A stretch of DNA of 38,509 nt from SHZI01 sp038214295 (GCA_038214295.1 JBBQSA010000032.1:1-38509), one strand, 5' to 3'; shown: positions 24,823 through 33,280, numbered from the stretch's first letter. Notes: generated by a model from the sequence alone, not told the origin. Made by a program: numbers and translations.

Positions 24823-26076
24823 ATGCTCACCGACCCACTGGCACCGGACTTCCTCCGCGCCGCAGACCTGACGCTTGATCTCCGGCAGCGGAGTAACCTG
24901 CTGGAGCTCGACCGGCAGCTGCACGCGCACTGGGATCTTGGCCAGAACCTCGTCCTGGCCTGGGCGCCCACCCGGGCCGGATTGCTCCTGTTGGTGGTCC
25001 CCCACTACGCCGTTGCTTCCTATGGCGCCCCGGATGCGCCCGTGCACGAGCACGTGGAAACCCCGGCACATCACTTCATCATGCAACTCCTCTCGGGATG
25101 CCGGCAGTTTTCCCCGCGTCAGATGAGCAACGCCACGCGCCTGCTCTCCGTTGAGTCCACGCCCGTGACCCTGCGGCAGCCGCTGGCTGGCACGCCGGAA
25201 GAAACGGCCGCGATCGAACGACTCGTTAAGCGGTACAGCGTAACTTACGTACGGAACCGGGCTGTTTCGCTGTTCGACATCGTCGGTTTCGGCCTGTTGA
25301 GTCCATTCGAGCAGATGGCGCAGCTGAACAGCCTGTCATGCTCGCTGAATGCCGCCCACAGTCGCCTGTTGGCCCGGCGGATGCTGGTCAACTTTTCCAG
25401 GTCAAGCACCGGCGACGGGTTTTACATCTGGAACCGCGACGTTGGCCTCGAGGCCAACACGAACCTGTATCACTTCATGCACCTCGTCCTGGCTGACAAC
25501 GCAATAGCGAGACAGAAGGCCCGCGGCCACGGCGTCCCCCTGCTCCGCACCAGTTTTCACGTGGGGAGTTGCTACGAGTTCAATCACGCGGACGGGCTCA
25601 ACCCCACGATCTACTGTGACCTGGTGGGTGATGTCACCATCGAGCTGGCGCGAATGATCGAGCACGCGTTGCCGGGACAGATACTCGTGGGCGAATTCTG
25701 CGTGCCAATGGCCTCTGTTGGCGTGGATGGCGCGGTGGACTTTGATGCGATCGGTTTCATGGACCAGGCCCAGGGCAGCCTCGCCAGGCTCAATGGCCTG
25801 GAACTGTCCGGCGAGGCCGTGGAGTCCATCAAGTGCTATCTGACTGGCGAGGCCTGCGCCGATGGCACATTTTCCATCCGCAAGCTCGCTATTCAGGACA
25901 AGCACGGCCTGCGCCGGAACGCCTACAACGCGAAGGTCAATATTCACCGCCGCGGCGCGGAGCCGATTCTTCTGGGGATCGAGGACCGGCTGCTCCGGGC
26001 CGACGTTCCCCGCGCGGTCACCACGGCCCAGCTCATCCTGGAGACGGGACTGCCGGGGGCCTCGGCCGTTCCCTGA
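24823..26076 (+). CDS. Class III adenylate/guanylate cyclase-like protein
   Basis: 417 residues, soluble, no signal peptide or membrane span. Residues 1-140 or so are unrecognised. Residues 145-300 resemble the class III cyclase catalytic domain: AVSLFDIVGFG with metal Asp D152, SSTGDGFYIW with metal Asp D198, TSFHVGSCYEF, and YCDLVGDVTIELARMIEHA followed by PGQILVGE. By hand alignment D266 occupies the adenine-selecting position and R277 the transition-state arginine, but the partner asparagine is Ile (I273) and the substrate lysine of KTIGD is not evident. It may be a divergent or inactive cyclase. About 100 more residues follow. Its stop overlaps the next gene as TGATG, so the two are coupled. 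Confidence 0.6.
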   Translation: MLTDPLAPDFLRAADLTLDLRQRSNLLELDRQLHAHWDLGQNLVLAWAPTRAGLLLLVVPHYAVASYGAPDAPVHEHVETPAHHFIMQLLSGCRQFSPRQMSNATRLLSVESTPVTLRQPLAGTPEETAAIERLVKRYSVTYVRNRAVSLFDIVGFGLLSPFEQMAQLNSLSCSLNAAHSRLLARRMLVNFSRSSTGDGFYIWNRDVGLEANTNLYHFMHLVLADNAIARQKARGHGVPLLRTSFHVGSCYEFNHADGLNPTIYCDLVGDVTIELARMIEHALPGQILVGEFCVPMASVGVDGAVDFDAIGFMDQAQGSLARLNGLELSGEAVESIKCYLTGEACADGTFSIRKLAIQDKHGLRRNAYNAKVNIHRRGAEPILLGIEDRLLRADVPRAVTTAQLILETGLPGASAVP

Positions 26077-27152
26077 TGCCTCCCCGCGAGTCGCCAGCGC
26101 CGGACGCTGTCCCTTCTCCTTACCTGGCGCTGGCACTGCAGGTACCAACCTGCCCGGTGGCCGGGCTCGCCGACCGGGCTGCCGCCCGCGAGCAGATGCG
26201 GCTGAACATTGCCCGCATCGGGGCGGCCGTGGCCGGGAGCGTCCGGGACGCCGCGGAAACGCACGGCCTGCCCGTACGGCTGGTGGTCCTACCCGAGTAC
26301 GTTCTGACAGGCGCGCCCGGAACGGGCGCCTTCTCGGCCTGGCGCTCCCTCGCCTGCCTTGAGGTCGGCGGTCCGGAGTACGAGGCCCTGGGGACAATCG
26401 CGAGCGATGGAGGCTGCTTCCTGGCCGGAAACGCCTACGAGGCAGATTCCAACTTCCCCGATTTCTACTTCCAGTGCAGCTTCGTGCTGGGCCCGGACGG
26501 CCATGCGGTTCTCCGCTACCGGCGCCTGATATCCCTCTACTCACCCAGCCCCTACGATGTATGGGACCGCTACCTGCAACTCTACGGACTGGCCGGGGTT
26601 TACCCGGTAGCCGACACGGCTATCGGCAAGCTCGCTGCCATTGCCTCGGAGGAGATCCTCTACCCGGAGGTGGCTCGCTGCCATGTCATGCAGGGCGCCG
26701 AGATCCTGCTGCATTCAACGAGCGAGATGGGCAGCCCCCGGTCGACGGGCAAGGAACTGGCCCGCCGAAGCCGGGCTGCCGAAAACCTTGCCTACCTGGT
26801 GTCCGCAAATACCGCTGGCGTGGCGGGCACGGGGCTTCCAGGCCGGTCCAGTACGGGGATGTCCAAGATCCTCGACTGGAACGGGCAGATCCTCGCGGAG
26901 GCTGCGCCCGGCGGCGCGAGCATGGCAGCCACCGCGATCATCGACATTGAAGGTCTCAGGGCACGCAGGCGCCAGACGGGACTTGGTAACCCGCTGAGCC
27001 GGCTGCCGCTGCAGGCATTCGCGGCAAGCTATGAGCAGGGCGCGGGACGGGCAGCGAACGAGTTGCAGGGCGCCGCCGGGGCCGCCCGGGACCGGTTACT
27101 GGAACTGCAGTCAGCAACTATCAGGCGCCTGGCTGCCGCCCAGCTCATCTGA
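26076..27152 (+). CDS. Nitrilase-superfamily (carbon-nitrogen hydrolase fold) protein lacking catalytic Cys and Lys
   Basis: 358 residues. The fold is recognisable: VRLVVLPEYVLTG with the conserved glutamate E74, VLGPDGHAVLRYRR where YRK normally carries the catalytic lysine (R150 here), and AAIASEEILYPEVAR where the nucleophile cysteine is replaced by serine (S191). RSRAAENLAYLVSANTAG and SKILDWNGQILAEA follow as in amidases. With Lys and Cys both changed, ordinary amidase or nitrilase activity is unlikely, although the body of the fold is intact. It is coupled by a one-base overlap to the cyclase-like gene and ends convergent with the cupin gene. A pseudoenzyme binding a small ligand is one inference. 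Confidence 0.72.
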   Translation: MPPRESPAPDAVPSPYLALALQVPTCPVAGLADRAAAREQMRLNIARIGAAVAGSVRDAAETHGLPVRLVVLPEYVLTGAPGTGAFSAWRSLACLEVGGPEYEALGTIASDGGCFLAGNAYEADSNFPDFYFQCSFVLGPDGHAVLRYRRLISLYSPSPYDVWDRYLQLYGLAGVYPVADTAIGKLAAIASEEILYPEVARCHVMQGAEILLHSTSEMGSPRSTGKELARRSRAAENLAYLVSANTAGVAGTGLPGRSSTGMSKILDWNGQILAEAAPGGASMAATAIIDIEGLRARRRQTGLGNPLSRLPLQAFAASYEQGAGRAANELQGAAGAARDRLLELQSATIRRLAAAQLI

Positions 27153-27178
27153 CTACGGGCCGCCGGGCCGGCAGGCGC

Positions 27179-28078
27179 TCAGCCTGGTTCCTCGACGTAC
27201 TCGAAATCAGGGTGCTCGAAATCATGGGGATGGTTATGGCCGTCGGGTGAGCGAACCCACTGGTACAGGTTGGGCTTGTTACGCGCCCACTGAGCGGCCG
27301 CCCGTTTCCGGTTCTCGTCCGGGCTGCTCCACGGATTGAAGTGAAAGTAGTTGTGCAGCTGGCTGTCCGTCCGGCCAAAACCCAGCACGCCCAGTTCGCT
27401 CGCAAAGGCCCCGTGATTGATGTATTCGGGGCGCCAGAAGTATCCCCCGGTTGGCAGGTTCCCGAACTGCATCATCCAGGACGTGCCGTACAGGTGATAA
27501 CTTTCTTCGCAACAGTCATGGTACGAGATATTGTCCTGCCAGTAGTTCGGCGTCATGCAGTAGAGCAGCGAATGCGCGTGGGTGAGCGGATCAGATCGCA
27601 GCATCTTCACCATGCAGCCGGGCGCCACAGATGGACGAATGAAGTCAGCCGGCTTCCACTGGAGACCGTCGTAGGCATTGACGATCACGAGTTGCTCGCG
27701 CTGGGCGCGGGCATGATCTTCGTCGGACTCGAGAAAGCTCGGCTCTCCATAGTTATAGAACATGAGCCCCTCGGCGCCGCGTGGCACCGACATGGCCGAC
27801 ATGGAAACGCCGGCAGGAACAAAGAAGAAATTCCCCTTGCCATACTTTTCACCGCCGAAATGGACGGTACCCGCCGTGACGAAGAGCTCCATCTCCGAGT
27901 AGCTCATTCCCGGCGGCAGGCGAAATCCCGCCTCGAACCGCACCGTCATTGAGCATGCGCCCGTGTCGGGATCGAGGCTCAGCATCTTGTAGGACATGCC
28001 CTTGGGAAACCCGGGCAAGGTCATCTTCTTGAAGGGGACATCCCGGTCTACGAATGGTTCGATATGTGGCCTTGCCAT
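27179..28078 (-). CDS. Double-cupin protein
   Basis: 299 residues built from two cupin-like halves. The first half has SMTVRFEAGFRLPPG, YSEMELFVTAGTVHFGG and KGNFFFVPAGVSMS; the second has PLTHAHSLLYCM, HDCCEESYHLYGT and GGYFWRPEYINHGAF. The pattern suggests a bicupin of the ChrR/DUF4437-like kind; metal ligands in the second half could be the His and Glu residues of CCEESYH. It follows the Rieske oxygenase by 40 bases on the same strand and is probably its partner in one pathway, perhaps as a dioxygenase or isomerase of the product. No substrate can be named. Confidence 0.7.
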   Translation of the reverse strand: MARPHIEPFVDRDVPFKKMTLPGFPKGMSYKMLSLDPDTGACSMTVRFEAGFRLPPGMSYSEMELFVTAGTVHFGGEKYGKGNFFFVPAGVSMSAMSVPRGAEGLMFYNYGEPSFLESDEDHARAQREQLVIVNAYDGLQWKPADFIRPSVAPGCMVKMLRSDPLTHAHSLLYCMTPNYWQDNISYHDCCEESYHLYGTSWMMQFGNLPTGGYFWRPEYINHGAFASELGVLGFGRTDSQLHNYFHFNPWSSPDENRKRAAAQWARNKPNLYQWVRSPDGHNHPHDFEHPDFEYVEEPG

Positions 28079-28118
28079 ACCCGTTCCTCAGGTTTTCGTC
28101 ACAGTTGCTACGTAATAA

Positions 28119-29246
28119 CTACTCGGCGCGCACGGCTTTCATCGGCACTGTCCTGTGAACCCAGTTCTTCGGATCATCACGCCTTGCTGGCGAGGGGATG
28201 ACCAAGATCTGGTTCCGGACAAGTTGTTCCGCCGCCTGCCTGTCTATCTCCCAGCCCCTGGCCGCCCAGCGCCAGCAGCACTTGCGGAAAGCAATCTCCA
28301 TTCCATCAGTTTCCACAAGCAGTTCTTCCGAGAGCGATTCCGGGGTATGGACCGGCCGGACCCGTTCGACAACGGACAAGTCCTCACGGACGGCCAGGTC
28401 GATGCCGGCTATACGCTCAGCGTCATACTGAGGTTCCTTGAGATAGTTGCGGGCCTGCCACCCGAAAGCACGGCTCAGCTTGTCCTCGACCGGGGTCCGC
28501 GCAGTGAAGTTGATCTGGCTCATGCCCTCACGGAAGGTCGGCTTGATGCGGTGACAGAGTCCAACCAGGCTGAACTCCAGCTCGACCTGTGTGGACTTGC
28601 GCTCGCCGGCGAGCAACTTGGCCATCTCGCCCGTCTTCTGGTCGGCTGCGGGAGCCGGCTTGACCCGGGATACCCGGGCACCCCACTCCTTGTGCTCCAG
28701 CGGAAAGACTTCCAGCTTGGGACTGCGGATGGACCCGAATTGCTGGTGGACGAAGGTCGTATGGGCGGTGTCCAGCGAGTTCTCCTCGAACCTCATCCAG
28801 TTCGCCTTCGCCTCGAAGCCGTACGGCACGCGATGCCACGCCACCGGGTCGTCATACTCAGGGAACAGGTCAGGAATGGCGGGACGCTCGGCCTCGGGCA
28901 GGTCACCAAGGAATGCCCACACCCAGCCGTACTTCTCCTGCGTAGGGTACATGTCGACGCGGGCCCGCTTCGGTATCGGGGCGCCCTCGCCCATCGACGG
29001 AATCAGTACGCAATTTCCCTGCCCGTCGAAATTCCAGCCATGATATGGGCATACAACCCGTGCGGTCTTTATGCTGCCTCCCGAAAGGGCCGCACCACGA
29101 TGACAACAGACATCGCTGAGACACACGGCGCGACCCTCGGCATCGCGAAACAGCACGAAGTCACAGCCCAGCATGCGAACGCCGAAGGGCTTGCGCACGG
29201 TCACCTCGTGGGACCAGGCTGCGACGTACCAGTTGTTGATGAGCAT
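28119..29246 (-). CDS. Rieske non-heme iron oxygenase, alpha subunit
   Basis: 375 residues. The N-terminal Rieske domain holds its [2Fe-2S] cluster by C47-x-H49 (CCHRGA) and C66-x2-H69 (CPYHGW). The catalytic domain has N156, D159, H162 and H167 in ENSLDTAHTTFVH, matching the 2-His-1-carboxylate iron site and the bridging Asp between subunits. Such enzymes hydroxylate or O/N-demethylate aromatic or amine compounds, and need a reductase that is not visible nearby. The single-subunit length fits the vanillate-demethylase type more than the alpha-beta dioxygenases. It has its own AT-rich promoter and leads the cupin gene. Confidence 0.9.
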   Translation of the reverse strand: MLINNWYVAAWSHEVTVRKPFGVRMLGCDFVLFRDAEGRAVCLSDVCCHRGAALSGGSIKTARVVCPYHGWNFDGQGNCVLIPSMGEGAPIPKRARVDMYPTQEKYGWVWAFLGDLPEAERPAIPDLFPEYDDPVAWHRVPYGFEAKANWMRFEENSLDTAHTTFVHQQFGSIRSPKLEVFPLEHKEWGARVSRVKPAPAADQKTGEMAKLLAGERKSTQVELEFSLVGLCHRIKPTFREGMSQINFTARTPVEDKLSRAFGWQARNYLKEPQYDAERIAGIDLAVREDLSVVERVRPVHTPESLSEELLVETDGMEIAFRKCCWRWAARGWEIDRQAAEQLVRNQILVIPSPARRDDPKNWVHRTVPMKAVRAE

Positions 29247-29289
29247 AGTGGACTCCCTGACCGCGGGCAGAAACCGCTACTGCCAAGAC

Positions 29290-29315
29290 ATTATATTATT
29301 ATAACAATATGGCAA
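29290..29315 (-). promoter_or_regulatory. AT-rich promoter and near-palindrome upstream of the Rieske oxygenase gene
   Basis: On the minus strand there are two perfect TATAAT boxes (29298-29303 and 29290-29295) after TTGCCA (29310-29315); the spacer to the second is 14 bases, short for a standard promoter. The same stretch (29293-29310) is an 18-base inverted repeat with a single mismatched pair, ATATT at one end and AATAT at the other. It looks like an operator placed over a strong -10. The regulator is not encoded next to it. Confidence 0.5.
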
Positions 29316-29364
29316 GCCGGGCAGATTTCCCGGGATCCGGGCGAGTGCAACGTCGGGCTGGCCG

Positions 29365-30081
29365 TTATCGCGCGCGTCGCTGCAGCTTCACCGGCTCGTC
29401 GCTCGCATTTCCCCACATAATCCTGCCGCTGTCGTCGCGGAAGCGGCCGAGGAACCAGTATTCATCGGGGCGGATTGTTACAGCATCGTCAGCCGTCAAT
29501 TCCTTTTGCAGTCCCTGGCTCATGAAGCGGCAGGCACCCGCCTGCATCGGTCCGGCGACTTCCTTGCCGGGTTCCGTCAGGGACAGCAAGAAATCGCAGC
29601 CCGGGTCGAAGCGCACATCGTCGAGCGTCAGGGTCCTGAGCCGCTCCGGCTCCCGATGGGCATTCTTGAAAGCGTCGAGATTTTTGAAGTTCAGTTCCCG
29701 TTGACGAAGCCGGCCCGCATCATCGATGAAGAACTGCAGAAGGCCAGCCCGGGTGATACTTTCGGGCTCCTCCGTGCCATCGACCGACGACTGCTGGTAG
29801 ATGAGATAGCCGGGAATGGCCGGGACAGACACCGGAACCGGGACGAACAACTGGTACATGACCCGGTGCTTCAGTTCATCCGGTATGCCGGCGTTGGCGA
29901 GATCGCGCTCCGCCTGGAGTGAATTGTCGTACCTTCCGGCGACCCAGCTGCGAAGGAGATTCAGTGCCTCTTCTGCACTGTGCGTCCCGGGCGGGTCGGC
30001 GGCGAGCGCCGGCAATGCCAGCAGCAAGAAGGCCGCGATGCCTGCGGCGGCCCTGATTCGGCGATTTCTGATCAATTCCAT
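29365..30081 (-). CDS. CpcT/CpeT-family protein with signal peptide
   Basis: 238 residues. A signal peptide is clear: basic ELIRNRRIR, hydrophobic AAAGIAAFLLLALPALA, cleavage after A27. The mature part resembles the CpcT/CpeT (phycobilin lyase-like) family: WVAGRYDNSLQAERD, YLIYQQSSVDG, RQRELNFKNLDAF, FDPGCDFLLSL, and IMWGNASDEP. In cyanobacteria these attach bilins to phycobiliproteins; bacterial relatives without phycobilisomes are exported and of unknown role. The ATG begins only three bases after the CCA end of tRNA-Pro, with no ribosome site. A longer in-frame reading would pass through the tRNA and is rejected. Confidence 0.7.
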   Translation of the reverse strand: MELIRNRRIRAAAGIAAFLLLALPALAADPPGTHSAEEALNLLRSWVAGRYDNSLQAERDLANAGIPDELKHRVMYQLFVPVPVSVPAIPGYLIYQQSSVDGTEEPESITRAGLLQFFIDDAGRLRQRELNFKNLDAFKNAHREPERLRTLTLDDVRFDPGCDFLLSLTEPGKEVAGPMQAGACRFMSQGLQKELTADDAVTIRPDEYWFLGRFRDDSGRIMWGNASDEPVKLQRRAR

Positions 30082-30084
30082 GAT

Positions 30085-30161
30085 TGGTCGGGGCGACAGG
30101 ATTTGAACCTGCGACCCCCTGCACCCCATGCAGGTGCGCTACCAGGCTGCGCCACGCCCCG
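30085..30161 (-). tRNA. tRNA-Pro (GGG anticodon)
   Basis: A 77-base cloverleaf: acceptor CGGGGCG/CGCCCCG, anticodon stem CCTGC/GCAGG around ATGGGGT with GGG at the centre, T-arm GCAGG-TTCAAAT-CCTGT, and encoded CCA. It lies downstream of the MerR-like gene, as in other gammaproteobacteria, and three bases upstream of the CpcT-family ATG. Confidence 0.96.
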
Positions 30162-30238
30162 TCCCAGAATGGACATTGATCAGTTCAAGATGAACGTTGA
30201 GGCCGAAATGATACCCGAAAAATACCAGGCGGCGGAGG

Positions 30239-30595
30239 TCAGCGACGCAGGAGCCGGAGCACTTCCTCAAGCTCCACCCGGAGCTGCCGGATGATCTGCT
30301 GGCTCTGGCTCAGGTCCGAGCGAGCCTCTTCGCCGGTCAGCTTCTGGCGGGCGCCACCGATGGTAAAACCCTCGTCGTACAGGAGGCTGCGGATCTGCCG
30401 AATGATCAGCACGTCCTGACGCTGGTAGTAGCGGCGGTTACCCCGACGCTTGACCGGCTTCAGTTGCGGGAATTCCTGCTCCCAATAGCGGAGCACGTGC
30501 GGTTTTACCGCACACAGATCACTGACTTCGCCGATCGTGAAGTATCGTTTGCCCGGGATCGGGGGCAGGTCGTCGTTATTCCCCGGCTCCAGCAT
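30239..30595 (-). CDS. MerR-family DNA-binding protein, downstream of ihfA
   Basis: 118 residues. The winged helix is clear: RYFTIGEVSDLCAVKPHVLRYWEQEFPQ, read as YFTIGEVSDLCAVKPHVLRY, then RRGNRRYYQRQDVLIIRQIRSLLYDEGFTI, shortened here to NRRYYQRQDVLIIRQIRSLL. A C-terminal helix (SQQIIRQLRVELEEVLRLL) may dimerise. There are no metal cysteines, so it is not a metal sensor of the classic type. Its start overlaps the ihfA end by 20 bases. A MerR-like gene at this place after ihfA is a common gammaproteobacterial arrangement; its targets are unknown to me. Confidence 0.9.
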   Translation of the reverse strand: MLEPGNNDDLPPIPGKRYFTIGEVSDLCAVKPHVLRYWEQEFPQLKPVKRRGNRRYYQRQDVLIIRQIRSLLYDEGFTIGGARQKLTGEEARSDLSQSQQIIRQLRVELEEVLRLLRR

Positions 30596-30881
30596 ATGCT
30601 TCCACTCGGGCTTTCAATTTTTGACCGGGGCGAAACGTAACTACTCGTCGCGCCGTGATTGGGATTTCCTTGCCCGTTTTTGGATTCCGCCCCGGCCGCT
30701 GGTTCTTGTCCCGCAGGTCGAAGTTACCGAATCCGGAGAGCTTGATCTGCTCCCCACTGGCCAGTGCTGATCTCAGGTCCTCGAAGAACAGTTCCACGAG
30801 TTCGCGAGCTTCGCGCTTGTTTAGTCCCAGTTCGTTGAACAGGGACTCAGCCATATCCGCCTTGGTGAGGGCCATGCTCAT
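30576..30881 (-). CDS. ihfA: Integration host factor, alpha subunit
   Basis: 101 residues. It heterodimerises with IhfB to bend DNA at replication origins, recombination sites and sigma-54 promoters. LGLNKREARELVELFFED, IKLSGFGNFDLRDKNQRPGR and the proline-tipped arm GRNPKTGKEIPITARRVV are diagnostic of the alpha subunit. ATG at 30875, giving MALTKAD, is an equally good start. It follows pheT by 14 bases, the classic pheST-ihfA order. Confidence 0.95.
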   Translation of the reverse strand: MSMALTKADMAESLFNELGLNKREARELVELFFEDLRSALASGEQIKLSGFGNFDLRDKNQRPGRNPKTGKEIPITARRVVTFRPGQKLKARVEAYAGAGE

Positions 30882-30895
30882 CAGTTCTCTTGTTC

Positions 30896-33280
30896 TTATT
30901 GTCTTACTCTGGCGCCGAATTCCGAGGCCAATCGCTGGACGACGCCACCGACGATTTTATCTGCGTCAGCGTCAGTAAGCGTGCGGGATGTTTCCTGCAA
31001 AATCAAGCCCAAAGCGACGCTCTTTTGTCCCGCGTCGATGTGTTCACCCGCGAAGATGTCAAATACCAGAACGTCCTGCAGAGCGGGGCCGGCGGCCACC
31101 CGGGCCGCCTCCACCATTCGGCCCACCGGCGTGTCGCGACTTACCAGGACGGAGAGGTCCCGACGGACCGCGGGAAACCTGGAGACGGGCAGATAATCCG
31201 GGGTGCTGCGGGTATTGAAGAGCCCGGCGCTCAACTCAAACAGGACCGGTGCCTGATCGAGCTCCAGCTGCCCGGTCAGACCGGGGTGCAGGACGCCCAC
31301 CCAGCCGACTGGCTGGCCCTGGCGCACGACTCGCGCGGACTGGCCGGGGTGCAGGGCCGGATGCTGATCGGCCACCCACTGGAACTGGTCCGCCGGGGCT
31401 ACGAGAGCGAGCAGCGCCTCAACGTCCGCCTTCATGTCGAAGAAATCTGCGGGCCGCGCTGGCTCACCCCACTGCTCAGGTAGCGCCGCGCCCACCCGGA
31501 TGCCCGCGATCACTGACTCCTCCAGAAGGTGACCCCCACCGGGGACAAAGCGGACACCAGCTTCGAACAGGCACACACGGCGCTGCTGACGCGCAAGGTT
31601 GTGCCGGAGCGCCTGCACGAGTCCTGGCCAGAGACCCTGGCGCATGACGCTCAAATCGGCCGATAGCGGATTAACCAGCGCCACGCCCTCGCTGCCCCCG
31701 GCCAGCAGCCGATCCTCCGCGCTGTCCACGAAACTGTAGGTCACGACCTCCCGGTAACCCCGCTGGGCGATTGCGGCGCGGACGAGACCGAGCTCGATAC
31801 AGTTTCCGGGCGACTCTCCGAGCCGTGTCGCCTGGTGGCCCGGCTCGGGCGCGATACGCTCGTAGCCGAATACCCTGGCGACCTCTTCAACGAGGTCCAC
31901 CTCGATGGCAACGTCAAAGCGGAAGGCCGGCGGCCGGGCCTGCCACCCGTCCACAGCGGGCTCCACCTTCATGCCCAGGCTGCGGAGTATGGCCTCCACG
32001 TCCTGATCAGGCACAGTTGCTCCCAGAACCCTGGCAAGGCGGTCCCTACGAAGGACCACCGGGCTCCGTGCCGGAACGCCCGGGCCAGCCACCTGCACCG
32101 GACCGGCAGTTCCGCCTGCGATCATCTGCAGCAGCTGCGTCGCGCGCTCCAGGGCGCGCTGCTGGCCCGTCGGGTCGACACCCCGCTCGAAGCGTGTCGA
32201 GGCATCAGTCTGAAGCCCGAGGCGGCGCGCCCGTCCGGTGATTGCCCCCGGACTGAAGAACGCCGACTCGAGCAGTACGTTGGTCGTCGTGGCAGACACC
32301 GCAGTACTGCTGCCACCCATGATGCCCGCAATGCCGACGGGCCCGCTGTCGTCAGCGATCACGAGCACGTCGTCGGCCATTTCGACGGTGGAACCGGTGA
32401 GGAGCGGCAGCGCCTCACCCGCCCGTGCGCGCCGTACCCGCAGGCCGCCGCCGAGCCTGTCGAGGTCGTAGGCATGCAGCGGCTGGCCGAGCTCGAGCAT
32501 CACCAGGTTCGTAACATCGACAACCGGATGAATCGAACGCAGGCCAGATCGCCGCAGGCGCTCCCGGACCCACAATGGCGATCGGGTGTCCGGCCGCAGA
32601 CCGCGCACCGCGCGCACGGCGAATGTCGGGCAGAGGCCCGGTTCATCCACCAGGGAAGACGTAACGTGACCGCCCTCTGCCGGCACCGGTATGGTCTCGG
32701 GCTCGGCGAAGGGCAGACCGGTAGTCGCCGCCAGGTCCCGCGCCACGCCGAGTACGGAGAAGCAGTCCGCGCGATTCGGCGTGATCTTGAGGTCAAGGAT
32801 CCGATCGTCCAGCTGCAGGGCGGCGCACAGTGGCGTCCCGGCCGCGAGCGACGCATCCAGTTCCAGCAGTCCCTCGGCCCTGGCCGCGGCACCCGCATCG
32901 CCGATGCCAAGCTCGGCAGCGGAACACAGCATCCCGGCAGAGTCGACACCGCGCAATGACGTGCGGCTGATCGACAGGCCACCCGGCATGGCGGCCCCTG
33001 GTAATGCCAGCGGGTAGACGCCACCGGCACGGACATTTGCCGCCCCACAGACGACCTGGACCGTCATGGCGCCCCCGTCGACCTGGCAAACGCGGAGCCG
33101 GTCAGCGTTCGGGTGGGGTGCGACAGCGACTACTCGCCCGACCACCACGTGCTCCAGGGGTGGACCAGCAGGCTCGATACTCTCGACTTCGAGACCCTGC
33201 ATGGTCAGCTGGTGCACGAGTGCAGCGGTGTCACCCCGGAAATTCACCCACTCCCGCAGCCAGAGTTCGCTTATCTTCAT
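30896..33280 (-). CDS. pheT: Phenylalanyl-tRNA synthetase, beta subunit
   Basis: 794 residues, the normal bacterial length. An N-terminal tRNA-binding (EMAP-like) domain holds VVGRVVAVAPHPNADRLRVC; the B3/B4 editing region, the B5 domain and the catalytic-like core follow, with a C-terminal ferredoxin-fold anticodon-binding domain ending in LTDADADKIVGGVVQRL. It forms the alpha2-beta2 enzyme with PheS, encoded 20 bases upstream. Confidence 0.96.
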   Translation of the reverse strand: MKISELWLREWVNFRGDTAALVHQLTMQGLEVESIEPAGPPLEHVVVGRVVAVAPHPNADRLRVCQVDGGAMTVQVVCGAANVRAGGVYPLALPGAAMPGGLSISRTSLRGVDSAGMLCSAAELGIGDAGAAARAEGLLELDASLAAGTPLCAALQLDDRILDLKITPNRADCFSVLGVARDLAATTGLPFAEPETIPVPAEGGHVTSSLVDEPGLCPTFAVRAVRGLRPDTRSPLWVRERLRRSGLRSIHPVVDVTNLVMLELGQPLHAYDLDRLGGGLRVRRARAGEALPLLTGSTVEMADDVLVIADDSGPVGIAGIMGGSSTAVSATTTNVLLESAFFSPGAITGRARRLGLQTDASTRFERGVDPTGQQRALERATQLLQMIAGGTAGPVQVAGPGVPARSPVVLRRDRLARVLGATVPDQDVEAILRSLGMKVEPAVDGWQARPPAFRFDVAIEVDLVEEVARVFGYERIAPEPGHQATRLGESPGNCIELGLVRAAIAQRGYREVVTYSFVDSAEDRLLAGGSEGVALVNPLSADLSVMRQGLWPGLVQALRHNLARQQRRVCLFEAGVRFVPGGGHLLEESVIAGIRVGAALPEQWGEPARPADFFDMKADVEALLALVAPADQFQWVADQHPALHPGQSARVVRQGQPVGWVGVLHPGLTGQLELDQAPVLFELSAGLFNTRSTPDYLPVSRFPAVRRDLSVLVSRDTPVGRMVEAARVAAGPALQDVLVFDIFAGEHIDAGQKSVALGLILQETSRTLTDADADKIVGGVVQRLASEFGARVRQ

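Noticed and set aside
25402..26544. A 380-codon minus-strand frame across the cyclase-like and nitrilase-like genes
   Set aside because: Low-complexity Arg/Pro/Gly-rich product. The plus-strand proteins have ordered motifs and overlapping start and stop codons.
29329..29341. CCCGG-GAT-CCGGG hairpin after the CpcT-family gene
   Set aside because: Five pairs, three-base loop and no T-run on either strand, as expected by chance in GC-rich DNA.
30085..30129. N-terminal extension of the CpcT-family protein to 30129
   Set aside because: It would be translated from the tRNA-Pro sequence. The signal peptide begins at the ATG at 30081.
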